A stretch of 64,000 bases of DNA from Fragilaria crotonensis (lineage: Eukaryota > Bacillariophyta > Fragilariophyceae > Fragilariales > Fragilariaceae): positions 1 through 64,000 of the forward strand of contig JAKSYS010000181.1 of the NCBI GenBank assembly GCA_022925895.1, written 5' to 3'. The notes beneath the pieces are model-generated. The model saw only the letters and a list, made by a program, of their open reading frames with translations, was not told the DNA's origin and did not search any database. The translations under genes and the position numbers were made by a program. Below, one piece after another: positions 34,570 through 47,480 of the stretch. Every line of letters starts with the position of its first letter. The first letter of the stretch is position 1.

Positions 34570-37500
34570 CTAACTCTGTTTACATTCTGGTTGGCCATCA
34601 GGGGCATTCGCGTTGTGCCTCGTAAGTTCCAACAGTGTGGGCCCCTCAGAGGACATCGAGGTGTTCAGATTCTCTCCCCTGTTGGACTTGCTAGGAACAA
34701 AGGAAACAGATTTCTTGGCGCTGGTGCTGTTCCAGTTTTGGCGGTTGCTTGGAGAAAGAACGTTCTGAGGAGTGGTTGGAGCCGAGGACTGAGGATCATA
34801 CAAATCAAGCAATTGGCCACCATTCTCTTGGTCAACTTCATCTGAGGGACCCAGAAGCAAGTTATCGGCGTATACCTCTTCCCCTGCTGTATGAAAGGAC
34901 TGCTCGTGAATCGCGCTCGATTCCATGTTGCTTTGGTCCACCTGAAGTTCTGCACGTTGCAAAGCCAGATGTGCAGACGTCACTTCGTGCTTCAGCCGTT
35001 CCACCTCCTTTTCAAGCTCCCAGGAGCGCTGTTCAGCCTTTTGGACGTCAGTGATGGCAGCCGAGTTCTTCATCATGAGTTCTCGCTTTTCGTCGTTCAT
35101 CGCTTGTAATTGCTCTTCATACTCCTCCCGTAATGCCGACAATGTTGATCCGCTCACGCCGCCTCTTGAGTAAGGCATCCCTACTGACTCGCTGAAGTCA
35201 GCGTCGAACTCTTCAGAAATGCCACCAAGCGTACCAATCATACCAGGAGCGGCCATTTTCTTTTTGAGAGAACGATTCTCCTCGAGAACTGCATTGAATT
35301 CCTTCTGTAGCATCTCCAACTGATTCTGTGTTTTCCCATCTGCACCGTACCGCCCACCAAGTTGCCTTCGATAACGCTCGTTCTCGTCGAGAAGATTGTT
35401 TTTTTCTTTCTCCAAGGTACGGATGGACTCTTCGAGTTGCTCAGTTTCACCAGTCAGCTCGTTGATGCGTGACATTGAAAACTGAAGTTTATGTTTGTAC
35501 GACGAAACTTTCGCACGGGTCTTGTGTTCGAATTCCTCCTTCTCCTTTCGAAAATCATATAGGGTTTGCTTCATGGCGTCGATCTCATCCTCTAACTCGC
35601 GAATGATCTCGTTGGCCTTACCTTTCGAGTCTTTCAGCATTCCCTTCCCCTTGGCGAGAAGCTTCTCTCGATCTTCTTCGGCTTGTTTCCTCAAGCTTTC
35701 GATTTCGATTGTGTATTCACGCTTTAGGTGTGCTATTCGCGTTTCGTAGTCAGATTCAGCGGCTTCTAAGCTGTGCGTCATCTTGAGCTTGAGCTCTTCA
35801 AAATCAGCCAAACTCTTTCGCTTGAGCTCTTCGTAATCAGCGTGCGATTTTTCAATCTTTTTTCGGAAGGATACACGTTCCTCCTCTAACAACCGGTTCA
35901 TATTCATTTGTAAGTCATCGAGTTCACGCCTTGCCTTTTCGTCCAGCGTGTCGCGAGTTTCGTTCAACATACATTCGGCGCTGATACGCTCTCCCTCACG
36001 CACTTGCTTTTCATGTTCAAGCTCGTGGACAAGACTTTCCTTAACTTCTTTCAACGTTGCAAGCTCTCCTCTCAGATCTTTCTCGCGATCAATAGTAGCA
36101 TTCAAGTCAGACTTTGTGCTCTCGAATGCATCGAAAGTTAGATTCAACTCGTTCTCAAATTCTGCACTTTTTTGCTGCTCTTCTTGCAATTTGACTTCCA
36201 TCTCTTGGAGCTCTCCGTGAAGATTTTTTTCGCGATCTTGCGATTGAATAAGCAGTTCTAAAGTTTCCGCAAGCTCAGCTTTCGTTTTGTTCCATTCTTC
36301 CAGACGCTCTTCGGATATAGTCAGATTCTCCTTGTTTTGGTTTGATAAACTTTCGATGTCATCGCGGAGGCCCTTTTCACGTGATGTTGATTCAACAAGG
36401 AGAGCAATGTTTTTAGTTAATCCTTCTTTGGTTTCGTCGAGCTCTTGTTTCAAGGCAGTGACTTGCAGTCCCAATTCCTCCCATTTTCCTGTCCATTCAA
36501 TAACTTCCTCCTTCAGGTCTTCCTCACGCTCTTGAGTCTCCTCCAACTCTATCACTGTTGATTCCAGCTGCTTCTTCGTTGACAGATACTGATCTTTGAA
36601 ACGATCTGACAGTCGCTGAATGTCATCTAACTTCTCCTCAAGACGCTGCACATTGTCTTCACTGCGTCTGGCAGCAAATTCTCTGAGCTGTTCGTTTTCA
36701 TTTCTCAATCGAAGAAGTTCTTCCTTAACAATGGGATTCAGTTCACTGATCCCTTCACCTACATTGGGACCATCGCAATCTACGTCCCTTCCTCAGACAT
36801 CTTCTTGCGTAAGACCTCTGCCTCTTCTTGGAAGGAGCGAGCCCCACCAATCAGCTCTTCATGAGCACTGTTGAGACTCTTGCTAATTTCTGTTGCACGC
36901 TTCAAGTCTTCTTGACATTCGACGAGTTGAAATTCAGCCTCAACGGCGCGTGTCTTGTATTCTCCAACTGCCGACGAAGTGGTTGCATGGATTTGATTTC
37001 ATTCTCCAAGCGCAGGCACTGCGCTACAGACGCGCTATGCGCTTCTTCTTCGCGTTTCAAACAATCCCTCAGGTCGGCCAGTTGCTCCAAGCGCTCACGG
37101 CACTTTCTCAGCTTTTCTTCGGTTTCTGCCAATTTCTCCTTGGAGTGTTCCAGTAGATCTAACTCATCACGTAGCTTTACGACTTCACGGTTCGCCTTTT
37201 GTTCTCTGTCTCGAATGTCTTGTAGTGCGTAAAGCTCCTCGCGAAGAGCAGCCAACTCCTTCTCATGCGCTTCGTTGGCTTCGTCCATTGAGCGCAAACT
37301 TTCCGATTCTACCTTCATCATGTCTCTCCGAACCCTCATTTCCAGCTCTTGCATCTTGATTGCTAGATTAGCCTCCCTATTAGTGCTGTTCTCCAAATCT
37401 ATCATCAGACTCGCGTTCCTACGCCTGAGATCATCAATTTTTCTCTCCATCGAAGGATCCATAGTCGGAGGAGAGAAGACACTGTGAAATGACGTCTGAC

Positions 37501-38963
37501 TACCCGGCGATCTCCTTTTCCGCAATGGTGAGAATCCCGAAGGTGTTGCTGCCGTTTCTTCCAGACTTCTCCTTGATCCTATCGATGCGACTTCACTCCC
37601 ATCGCTCTGTCGTGCAGTAAGCGGTGTCATGGTCGATGAAGAACGATTTTGTTCGACCACCGCCATCAAACACTGCTGTAGGTCTCGTGACAAACTCAAA
37701 ATCTTTTCAACGTGCGCTTGACGTTCTCGACACCCATCTGAGATAGCATAACATAAGAGAGCAGATAAAAGCGCTGTTTGACGATCATTCAACGACATTT
37801 CGGGGGTGCTGCATCGCCTAGCGAATGCTGGAGAGACAAGCGCAACAACATTGTAAACTGCGCCCCAAACATCTTCAATAGTCGAGAAAGCCGGCGGGCT
37901 TGGCGGTTGTCCACAGAGATGCTCGGCAACGTGAAGAATTGCCCTGCGACGATCAGGCGACATGGGTTAGCAAATCAATTCTGAAACACCCATATGAATG
38001 AGTCAACGAACTTACAAAGAAACTTTCATATTATCTAGAACCTCGAGATTCGACAGAGAACCAAGGCCAGACATTTGAGGGAAAGTACGAATCCAACTAA
38101 TGAGCGCCGTGAGTTCGATGTTGCTGGCCGTAGGTGCTTTTCTTGGTTCGGTTTGCGAACTGCGAATGGACGTGAAAGATCGACGAGGACGTGAAGGGGT
38201 CGACATTCGTGTGACGGATGAAAAGGAGTTATCCAGGTCGCGGCGTGAGCCGCTGCTCCTTGGTGTTTCGATCTCGTCTTGTTTTGGTCGAGTCGATTGC
38301 GGAGTCCTTATCGAAGAACGACTTGGTGATCTACCAGATGTCCTGGAGCGTGCTGGAGACTTTGTGGGTGTCTTGGAACGACTGGGCGATCTGCGCGGAG
38401 TTTTAGGAAACGCTTCGATCAGGGTCATCAAAGCATGTTGCATTTCCTTTGAAAGGCCCATAATGCGATTAATGTACGTGACCCTCTGCAAACAACCCTC
38501 GCCGATGGCAGTAGAAAGCAGACAAGAAACGAGGACGAATCTGAGCTCACCCGGGACAAGTCTGCGACCAGCGATCTTCTGTAGCAACTTCGGGGTCGAC
38601 AAGGCAGTGAAGATTTGCCCCCAAATTGCTTCCACCTCAATCGCTGCGTCGTCGTTCAGGGGCATCGCCAGTATTTCTTCGGTCACCCTCAACACGGCTC
38701 TAGTAGAGATGATGAATCAATTATCTTAGATCTGATACCTGCATACATCGATCAAGCATTGAAAGAGAATCTTCTTTCGCAACTTACCTCGCGACAGGGG
38801 CCAAGGAAAGCCATTCAATGGAATCATAGTACGTTGGGTTTTCGGTAAGTGCGTCAAATTGCGGAAACGTTTTCAACCAGGCTATCAAGGAATCGACCTT
38901 GATACGATCGAACTCTGATGAGAGCAACCGATTGGGAGTCGATGACGCCTGTAAAGACGACAT
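34570..38963 (-). CDS. HOOK-like coiled-coil protein with duplicated N-terminal domain, 3 exons
   Basis: Exon 1 is 38963-38788, exon 2 38699-38016, exon 3 37943-34570, all joined by GT-AG introns that keep the frame. The N-terminus holds two copies of one module. Copy 1: DSLIAWLKTFPQFDAL, then AVLRVTEEILAMP and VEAIWGQIFTALS. Copy 2: LTALISWIRTFPQMSGL, then AILHVAEHLCGQP and IEDVWGAVYNVVA. They resemble the calponin-homology-like head of HOOK proteins, which link cargo to microtubule motors. An SR/SP-rich linker (about 38390-38200) separates them. The rest is a long coiled coil of some 1000 residues. Two single-base losses, near 36957 and 36787, break exon 3; the frames on both sides are coiled coil. 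The HOOK relationship is by pattern only. Confidence 0.65.
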
Positions 38964-39593
38964 GATTGCCGCAATCAATCGAATGCGTGTATTTCAGAAG
39001 ACAACACGAATTTGTCTGTTCACCATTTTGTGGGTATCGACGACCAAAAAAAACGACCGAAACGTGAATTCGGATGCATTCAAGGTGATGCCTACGGTAG
39101 ATTTTTTACTATACTTGCAGTCAATAATATTTATTCAATGTTTAATATATGATATGTAGTCATTTGATTACATAAACACATAAACCCACTCACTGTACTG
39201 CACTCCAGTACCTTCAGCTGGTACTACTCCAGTGATGTTGCTGGCGTCAAGCACTGACGTACAACCTGGTACATGGACCGTACGACGTCTACTCGCGCAC
39301 TGAAACTCTCGAAGGTCATTGAGTCATTGCGTTTGACACTTTGCCATGTGCCATGTGCCATGTGTGATATGTGTGTACTGTAGTACCAGGTAGCGTAGTA
39401 CATATAGGGTATGATAAATGCTACAAGTATGACATGCTACGCTTGTACTAGACCTACGACGATTCGAAATCCTGAAATCCTGAATCCTCGTCAAATCGTT
39501 TCACCAAACCGGTATCTGCCTGCAAGTAGTCGTACGGTAGGTCACAAGTCACAAGTCACAACACATAATAAATGTAGCTTCTCAGGATTCACC
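38964..39593. other. Divergent intergenic region
   Basis: Promoters of the HOOK-like gene (-) and the MFS transporter (+). 39180-39290 and 39370-39410 are rich in GTAC-type words; TGCCATGTG is repeated at 39341-39363. No gene seen. Confidence 0.45.
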
Positions 39594-41051
39594 ATGTCAG
39601 CATCTCTTGCCGTCCCGCAAACCACGATATCTATAGACGAAGCCATCGAGCGTTTGGGATATGGTCGCTTTCAGCTTCGTGTGCTCGTCGCTGCTGGCCT
39701 TTGCTTTGCCGCTGACGCAATGGAAGTCTTGTTATTGAGCTTCCTTGCGGTTGTACTTCAAGCAATCTGGGACCTAACCAGTCAGCAAACAGCCCTCCTC
39801 ACGAGTATTGTCTTTGTGGGACAATTCGCGGGTACACTCACTTTGGGACCATTGGGTGATAAGATTGGACGTCGTCCAGTGTTCTTGCTGTCCGCCCTTG
39901 TCATTGCAATATTCGGTCTGGCCACTGCGTTTTGCAATTCATTCACAGCGCTTGTACTGGTTCGCATGATGGTCGGATTTGGAGTTGGAGGACTACTAGT
40001 TCCCTTTGATATTCTCGCGGAACTCGTTCCTGTGGAGCATAGAGGACGAGATTTGGTCTTTATTGAGTATTTCTGGACTTTTGGCACGTTGCTCGTTCCC
40101 CTTGTGGCATTCTTGACGCTGGGAAACGAAGTGGACGACATTCACGACAACCAGGATGGATGGCGCTACTTTGTCGCAATATGTGCGCTCCTGTCTCCTA
40201 TCTGCAATTATTGGCACTTGTTTGGTGCCAGAATCGCCACGTTGGCTCTTGACGGTGGGTAAGGCCGACAAGGCCATGGAGATATTGAGGCAGGGAGCCG
40301 AGGCAAATCATAAGGACCCGTTCGTAGTCTTTCCCGAGGGAACTATGCTGAAAGCCGAACAACCTGAAGCATCTTCCATCAAGGATCTCTTTGATCCGGT
40401 GTGGCGCTGGATAACAGTTTGCCTCTGGACTGCTTGGGCTGGTTTTGCTTTCCTCTATTACGGAACCATACTGTCCACTACACTCATCTTTTCCAATTCA
40501 CCCGATGATACCCAGACCAGCGATTCCTATACTTTTGACTACGGAGCTATTTTCGTTTCCGGATCTGCTGAAGTCTTTGGGACGACCATTGCCATTTTCG
40601 CCATTGACCGTATCGGTCGCGTTCCGTTACAGGCCATTTCCTTTACGGTCGGAGGCATCAGCATCATGGTGCTCGCAATTTTAGCCAACGTACCCGAATC
40701 CCCCCGCGCTGCCTTGGTGACATTTGCCTTTGTTGCCCGAATGTTTATGATGTCGGGCAACATTACGACATGGGTTGCCACCGCAGAGATTCTAACGACG
40801 GAGATCCGCACCACGGGCCATTCAGCAGCCAATGCGTGCGCCCGCATTGGGGGCTTTGTGCACCCTACTTGGTACAGCAATCAACTCCTCCCCTGGTGAT
40901 TGGTGGTGTCATGCTGGGAATTTCACTATTAACCACCTTGGCAGTAACGGGATTGCCAGAAACCAAGGGGAAGACACTTGGTTTGCACCCACATCATTAT
41001 GATGTGACGCCAACATTGTCGAGTCAAGTTCCAGAAAGCGTTATGACTTGA
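39594..41051 (+). CDS. MFS transporter, SV2/SVOP-like (two frameshifts)
   Basis: Twelve-helix major facilitator of the SV2-related branch; substrate unknown. Starts MSASLAVPQTTISIDEAIER, with the first helix AAGLCFAADAMEVLLLSFL. The loop motif GPLGDKIGRRPVFLL, the central PESPRWLLTVGKADKAMEIL and the final LPETKGKTL are typical. The frame changes near 40195 (one extra C in TCTCCTATC would explain it) and near 40860 (one missing G in TTTGTGCACC). After correction the protein is about 485 residues, the usual length. I take the breaks as sequence errors because both sides are conserved. Start at the ATG 39594; the upstream open frame has no family similarity. Confidence 0.85.
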
Positions 41052-41395
41052 GGTCTCACATGAAAATGCCCAGCAAACTCTCCAATGCACTACGCCGCAT
41101 TTTTTGACGCCTGCCGATTTCCCACGAAGTGGTTGATTGTTGTCTCATCACTGATATGATGTTTTGAGAAAGGTGGTCTCGAGGTCATTTTTCATCTAAT
41201 CCCTTGACAACTGCAAATAGTGATCCCATCGAATTCACCCAACCCACGTGACAAATACACTAAGAAGACTATGCATATAGAGCCCCGAGAATACAGTAAC
41301 TACAAAAACTTTTGACCGCCCCTTGTACATCGTTTGCACGATGACATGGGGTCGGAACCTTTTCATGTTGCTTATGCGTAAGGGCTTTTACTTTC
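41052..41395. other. Spacer between convergent genes
   Basis: 3' regions of the MFS gene and RPL7. No coding signal. Confidence 0.5.
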
Positions 41396-42114
41396 TTAGA
41401 GCATCTTCTTGATAAAAGTATTGATTTCCTCACCGCGAGCACCGGCTTCTCCACCCTCCATGAAATGTAGCATCTTGGTCTTGCGAGAGAATCCTCCTTG
41501 GGGTTGTTAAGCTTGAATGGCCACAAAAAGTTGTTGGCCTCTTTGAAGTGAGGTCCGACGGTGATGATTTCGTGCAACAAGTCCGGAACACAGTTAATTC
41601 CGAACTTGCCGAGGCCTTCTTCAATCACAGCATTCTCTCCGATTGGAATGCGTTGCTTGTTGAGCTTTCCGAATCCACGCTTCAGAATCAACTTCTCAAC
41701 GATAGAGCGTGATGGGTAACCGTATGTAACGTACGGCTCAATCAGACGAAGCATGCGGATAGTAGCTTCGTTGAGACGCACAAAGGTGGCGTTGTGCAAT
41801 TGACGAAGGCGGAACAATTGCATCACCTTCTTGGCTTTTGGAGAAACTCCAATGGTACCACGGATACGGATGACAATGACGAGCTTTGGCTCCGCCGGAA
41901 CGTAGAAACCTCCTTGTGCCTTGGCGGAACGACGATTGTCGACCTCGGCCTTTTCTTGTGCGGCGTATTCTTCAGCGTATTTCTTGGCCTTTTCCGTCCA
42001 TTGAGCAACGTCGGAGATGGCTTTTGCCTCAGCAGCCTTGGAGGCTGCTTCACGGTCGGCAGTGATTTTGGCTTGTGTAGCCTGCTTCTTGAGAACTGAT
42101 TCAGGAGTCTTCAT
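41396..42114 (-). CDS. RPL7: 60S ribosomal protein L7 (uL30), one frameshift
   Basis: Component of the large cytosolic ribosomal subunit. A basic Ala/Lys-rich N-terminal extension (MKTPESVLKKQATQAKI) leads to KLVIVIRIRGTIGVSPKAKK, RLRQLHNATFVRLNEA, EPYVTYGYPSRSIVEKLILK and GINCVPDLLHEI, all typical of L7. The frame shifts near 41496 in a GG pair that should be GGG; after correction it ends GGFSRKTKMLHFMEGGEAGA and stops at 41396, for about 239 residues, the normal size. No intron seen. Confidence 0.95.
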
Positions 42115-42702
42115 GGTGAAAACGTAATCAGTGTTTTGGATATGATTGACGGGGGTGGGGGACAGCGATGGTACATCCGTATTTGCTCACGTAGAACATC
42201 GTACAAATTATGCCTGGGCAAGTAGGAATGGTAAGCAGTAAAGTTAGTCCAATGATTCGTTTGATTTCACAACACCAGACAACCTTAGCTAGAACTAGAG
42301 TAGATATGTGGGCCCAATGTACGCGTGATTCTGTGCCTAGTTGTCACGTTATTGCTAGTAGTAGTACCTTTTGCAGTACACAGTAAACACATGTACAGCC
42401 GAGTAGGCCTAGTGTAGTTGTAGTTGCCAGTAGTATGATAGAGTCACTAAACTTTTTCCAAGGTCCAAACGCAAAAATTGCCCTGAATCAACGTGGATAC
42501 AGAAATACCGCAGGAAGTTACCATATGGTTCGGTAGAGAATGTAGGACTGCGAACCGCATGTCAAGTCCCAAGACGCCAGAGTTGTTTTTTGGCAAGTGC
42601 CAAGTCCCCAGTACAAGTACGCTGATAGAATGTCGTCGTCATCATGCACGACCTCGGCCTCACGTGTTTGTCCTTTCATGAGTAGGATGAAATCATCATA
42701 CG
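42115..42702. other. RPL7 upstream region and CDPK 3' flank
   Basis: No gene seen. GTAC-type words near 42360-42420. Confidence 0.45.
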
Positions 42703-44763
42703 TTATTCTTGCGTGGTGGCATTTGCAAGCCTTATGCTATCGATCCACATGCTCCGCATTGCATCCTCGCTTTGGATCGGGTCGTTTCCCATCAAGTCCA
42801 TCATGTTCTCGAACGTAATGTATCCCTTATGGTCGCTGTCCAGCCGGTCAAACGCAAGGCGCAAATTTCTATCGTCGACTTGGCACTGAGAAAGGCCAGC
42901 CGCAATAAATTCGTGCCAGTGAATACGTTGTTCAGTCTTGCGAACACGCATCGCGTTGAAGATGTCTTCGACCTCCGTGTCGGTCAGCGCTCCCAGGCTT
43001 CCTGCGCCTGCATTGGTCATCAGGACTTGCTTCAGCGCCTTGAGAGAAATTTCTCCAGAACCGTCGGGGTCCATCTTCTCAAACTCTCTCCTCAGGTCCT
43101 TAATTTGGTCAGAGAGCAAGGTAAAGCTGAGAACTTCACATAGGAGCTTTCTCACGTCAGAGAAGCCCTTGAAAGAGACAAGTGCTTTCACAACATTAGG
43201 GTTCAAAATGTGGTCGTCTCCTTTCATCTCACGACTTGCCCATTCGCGAAGCCACGTATGCTTCTGTGCCTCTCTAGCAGTTGGTCGCATCTTTGGGTCC
43301 GTCACAAGAAGCTTCGATATGAAGTCTTTGGCCTGGGGGCTGACTATGGACCAAACTTCTTCAGGTTCGAACCTGAGGGCTCCGCGAAGGATGTTAGCTC
43401 TAACAGTCAGCAAGGGTTCCGGACCCCAACCGCCGAAGGGCGGGTCACCACCGAGTAAAAGGTATGCGATAATTCCAATCGCCCAAATATCACACCTTTC
43501 ATCATATTTGCCTCGAAGGACTTCAGGGGCAATTGTATAGGGAGTGCCAACGCCCTCATTATGAACCTCGCCGACTTGAAATGCTTACTCAGCCCAAAAT
43601 CTAGGAAAAAGTATCAGGTATCGATTTCAGTCGTCGGGCAGCCGACGCAATGTGCAATAACTGATGACTCACCGATCATCTTCAACTCAGCATCCGGACT
43701 GGTTGACGAGAAGAGAAAGTTTTCAAGCTTGAGGTCGCGGTGGATAATTCCCTTCGAATGAAGATATCTCACTGCACACAACATTTGCTTAACCAACCGA
43801 GCACTTTCACCTTCGGGGTAGCGGCAATCAGGCTGCTTATCCAATCGATCAAATAGCTCTCCACCAAACACAATTCTTGCACGAGATATATCTCAGAGTG
43901 GCTCTCGTACACTTCCTCGAGGCGCACAATGTTTGGATGATCCAGCTGGCACATAATGAAGATCTCTTCTCGAAGCTGTTGGAGAGCTTTGGGAGAGTCA
44001 ACGAGCTCGAGGTCAAGACACTTTACGGCATACTTGACTCCGGTGGCCTTGTGCGACACAAGGCGGACAAGCCCCGAGTAACCCGAACCTAAGACAGGTC
44101 CGTTGTGTACACCATCATAAACTTCTTCGATAGGTTTTCCGAACAGAACTTCAATGTGAACCATGTTCCGCTTCAATACGCCTTCTTCTCTCCTAGCTTC
44201 GATCATGGAGTCCAGGCTCAACACACTACTTGAATGCCTCATCAACTTCATTTTTTTGGTGTTGGCACGGTCACCTCCATGATTGGAACCATCCAACGAA
44301 CGAGAGTCCGCCGGCGTAGATCTTTCTGAGGAGTGACCTCTCCCGTTGCCTCCATCCGAAAGAGGAGCCGTCACAACGGAACCGCCATGAGCTGCGGCGC
44401 TTGATTTGATTCGAGGTGAAAGCGCAGATGTGGCCGCTCTGACGCCCGCGTTCACTGATTTGAGTCAGAGAAGGTGGGGGTGAGACGAACTATGTATTCA
44501 CATAGCACCATCGAATCAGAAGGTCTCGTTCGTTCGCTAAGATCGACGACATGAAACAGTGATCAACAGGTAACGAGACTACAAAGGATTTGACCACCAG
44601 GACATTCAGCTGCAGCAATCAACTCCGACCTCGGAGGACAGAAATCTACAGCGGTCGAAAGTCTCCACTACTCACCAAGTTCCTTGCCGACTCTCGCTGC
44701 CTTGATTTGTGGCTTACCAACCACGACGGCTCCAGCTTTGTTGTTGCTTTGACATGAACCCAT
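42703..44763 (-). CDS. Calcium-dependent protein kinase (CDPK), 3 exons, two frameshifts
   Basis: Ser/Thr kinase switched on by Ca2+ through its own EF-hands. Exon 1 is 44763-44676 and encodes MGSCQSNNKAGAVVV, an N-myristoylation start with a possible palmitoylated Cys4, so membrane attachment is likely. Exon 2 (44455-43673) has the glycine loop VLGSGYSGLVRLV, the ATP lysine in KYAVKCLDLE, and HRDLKLENFLF. Exon 3 (43600-42703) starts at DFGLSKHF, continues with an APEVLRGKY-type block, then the autoinhibitory junction and EF-hands: DPDGSGEISLKAL and DSDHKGYITFEN look functional, others degenerate. Breaks near 43871 and 43580 each look like one lost T on the coding strand. I see no known partner nearby. 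Confidence 0.9.
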
Positions 44764-45481
44764 TTAGTAGTTGCGACCTGTGGCGCCCCGGACCGTCTCG
44801 CTTGAGCATGAATGTAACGCAAACAACAGAGTAAAGTTCACTGAGCCACGTTCTCAGCCTTATGGCAATTCTACCTGACCGTGGAGAGTGGAGAAGGAAG
44901 AAAGATTTGTGTGCTTCCTTCGCTTTTCGTGACCGACGTATTCTGAGTACCAGTTTAAACCCAGTACCAATGTACCTGGACGAAAAAATTACGACGATGA
45001 TAAATACAAGTATGCCTGGACGCATTGAATTGTCAGGTGTAGTGAATACTAAAGTAAACATCCATGAGGATCGATCATTCACCTTAGTTAAGTGTGCCAT
45101 AGTACGCCCCGAACCACACGGGGTTACTGTATCTCATTTTTGTTGAAATGTTATGTACAAACATGTTTTTTACAAAGGTGACGTTGGGTTTTGTTCATGT
45201 GGGTCAAGCTACTTGTATAAGGTGTTGAGTTGTGTTTTCTGGGTATGATACAGTAATCATACATTCATGTCCATTCACTATACACACGACTCTCGAGTGT
45301 TCGACGCGTAAAGATAGCGAACGGTACCGGTACCTGGTACTGCCCTATTTCGACCATGTTTTCTTTTGGCTTCCAATTTCATCACCCCGGTACGCAACCC
45401 CATAACAAAGTAGTTCGAATACAGTCGGTGCTTTGTTGAGATTCCCAGCGTTGTCTCTAAGCTACACTCTAGTCATCATTC
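44764..45481. other. Divergent intergenic region
   Basis: Promoters of the CDPK (-) and pirin (+) genes. A GTACC-rich patch lies at 45320-45345. No gene seen. Confidence 0.45.
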
Positions 45482-46543
45482 ATGCTTAACAAAATCAGCA
45501 AAATGACGAAAACCATTGGAACTGCCATACTGAATATCAAAGCCCTGCCCCACGGCCCCATGCCAACGTCGGACCCGTTCCTCTTTTGTGTCTATCATAA
45601 TGATGTTTATCCCGCCGGAAACGCTGCCATGGAAGCTCCTCGCCTCGGAAATGGCATGGATTTTGATCCGTCTGCTGAGTATCGAATGTACCACGGCGAA
45701 ACCATTCCTGGTTTTCCCCAACATCCTCATCGAGGATTTGAAACCATCACAGCCACGATGGATGGACTCATTGATCATTTTGATTCCGTCGGAAACGCTG
45801 GTCGATACGGGATGGGAGATGTTCAATGGATGACGGCAGGCAAGGGGGTTGTGCATTCCGAAATGTTTCCTCTCCTGGAAGAACACAAACCGAATCCACT
45901 ACGATTCTTTCAAATTTGGCTCAATCTACCCGCTCGATCCAAAATGGTCAAACCGAGCTTTGCCATGTTTTGGGCGCATCAAGTTCCGAGACATGAACTG
46001 GAAAAGGCTTCTGTCACAATTTGGGCGGGCAATTATTTCGGTGTCGATACAAATAATGCACCACCTCCCGATAGTTGGGCGACTGATCCCAAGAACGATG
46101 TCGCTATTTTGCACATTACGATTCAACCGGGTGGATCTGTAACTCTTCCGGTCGCCAACGAAGGAGCTTCTATTAATCGAAGTCTGTTTTACATTGAGGG
46201 AGATTCGAATGTCTGCGAAGTGGATGGTAAACTGATTGACCGAAAAGTCGTCGTAAATGTCAAGTCGGACCAGGAAGTGGTCCTGCACCTTTCCGAAACT
46301 GCTTCGGCGCCTTGTGAATTCCTCCTTCTTCAAGGCAGACCCATTGGCGAACCCGTTGCTCAGCATGGTCCCTTCGTTATGAACACACAGACCGAGATTC
46401 GTCAGGCATTTGCCGATTATCAGAGGACGCAATTTGGTGGTTGGCCTTGGTCCAGGGATGACATGGTATCGGATCGCAAGAAAGGACGGTTCGCCCTAGT
46501 TGATGGCACGGAAATTCTACCTGAAACGTGCTCCAAAGAATGA
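45482..46543 (+). CDS. Pirin family protein
   Basis: Bicupin of 353 residues, intact, no intron. The metal-binding block is complete: HPHRGFETIT supplies two His and GKGVVHSEM the third His and the Glu. Pirins bind Fe(II); some act as quercetin 2,3-dioxygenases, others as nuclear redox-sensitive cofactors. Which applies here cannot be told from sequence. The first Met (45482) is followed by a second at MTKTIGTAIL, where most pirins begin, so the start could be eight residues later. No targeting signal seen. Confidence 0.93.
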   Translation: MLNKISKMTKTIGTAILNIKALPHGPMPTSDPFLFCVYHNDVYPAGNAAMEAPRLGNGMDFDPSAEYRMYHGETIPGFPQHPHRGFETITATMDGLIDHFDSVGNAGRYGMGDVQWMTAGKGVVHSEMFPLLEEHKPNPLRFFQIWLNLPARSKMVKPSFAMFWAHQVPRHELEKASVTIWAGNYFGVDTNNAPPPDSWATDPKNDVAILHITIQPGGSVTLPVANEGASINRSLFYIEGDSNVCEVDGKLIDRKVVVNVKSDQEVVLHLSETASAPCEFLLLQGRPIGEPVAQHGPFVMNTQTEIRQAFADYQRTQFGGWPWSRDDMVSDRKKGRFALVDGTEILPETCSKE

Positions 46544-47480
46544 GGGACCGCGCCCATTGGCTTCGCATGTTTGTGTTTGCAGGCACATCATACTGCAATC
46601 TGGTCAATTTGATGTGCAACGTTTTTCCATCTATTTCATCTCAATCACTGCGTGTGCGCACTGTGTTCCATAGTACTGGGAATGCCTGGTAGGGAAAGCT
46701 TCAAATTAAAATAGAGCGTCCCCTTGTACTCACGAACTGTAAATTGTAAGATACAAGGTGTTTCGCACAGCCGATACTCGAATAGTACGATTGTCAAAGC
46801 CATTGAAACGCGCTGCCACGCGAAGTAAGAATAGCTCGAACGGTTACGATCAGAGTCAATCTCAGATTCCTGACAGTCGTTTTCCAGAGTTCACTCACAC
46901 TCTCGGGGATTTGAGGTTGGACCTGTTATACCATGTACCCCACCAAGCAAGCTCCCATGTGATCGAACACAATTTGTGCATCCCCTCAGCCTCAATGATG
47001 AATAAATTTCATGCATTCCTAATAATTATCAGTGATACCAGTTGCTGTCGTTCTTACAAGAAACAACATCACTGATGATGAGCGAACCAGAGTTGAAGAC
47101 TGCAACAATGCATCAGAGGGCGCTGAAGATTCGATGCATTTCTTGGATACATTCGGGATCTCATCCATCAAACCGCAAATGGGGTTTTTGATTCTACTCT
47201 TGAGAGTAAGATGCGGCCGAAAAGAACGATGCGTAGGTGAGTACAAGGACCACCGATAATCTATCGACAACAAAAACGAACCCTGCAAAACTCCTTGTCG
47301 AAAGTATAGAGCCCCACCTCCCATGAGAGTGAAAGTCACACTGGCCAAGAAACAATTGCAACGGGAGTCAGATAGTGACAAAGCAATGCCATAGGATGCG
47401 CCATTAACCTCACATACACAGTGCAGCATCTTTCCAATGACAGAAAAGCAACTCATCAGTTCTTCCCCGCCGTAAAAGCA
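46544..47480. other. Intergenic region, possible weak ORF
   Basis: A - strand frame at 47456-47019 encodes a partly hydrophobic peptide of about 145 residues (for example CNCFLASVTFTLMGGGALYF). It has no recognised domain and no supporting context, so I do not call it a gene. Nothing else seen. Confidence 0.35.

Noticed and set aside
47019-47456. 145-residue partly hydrophobic ORF on the - strand
   Set aside because: No motif, no join to the F-box gene and an overlapping + strand ORF; listed only as intergenic content.
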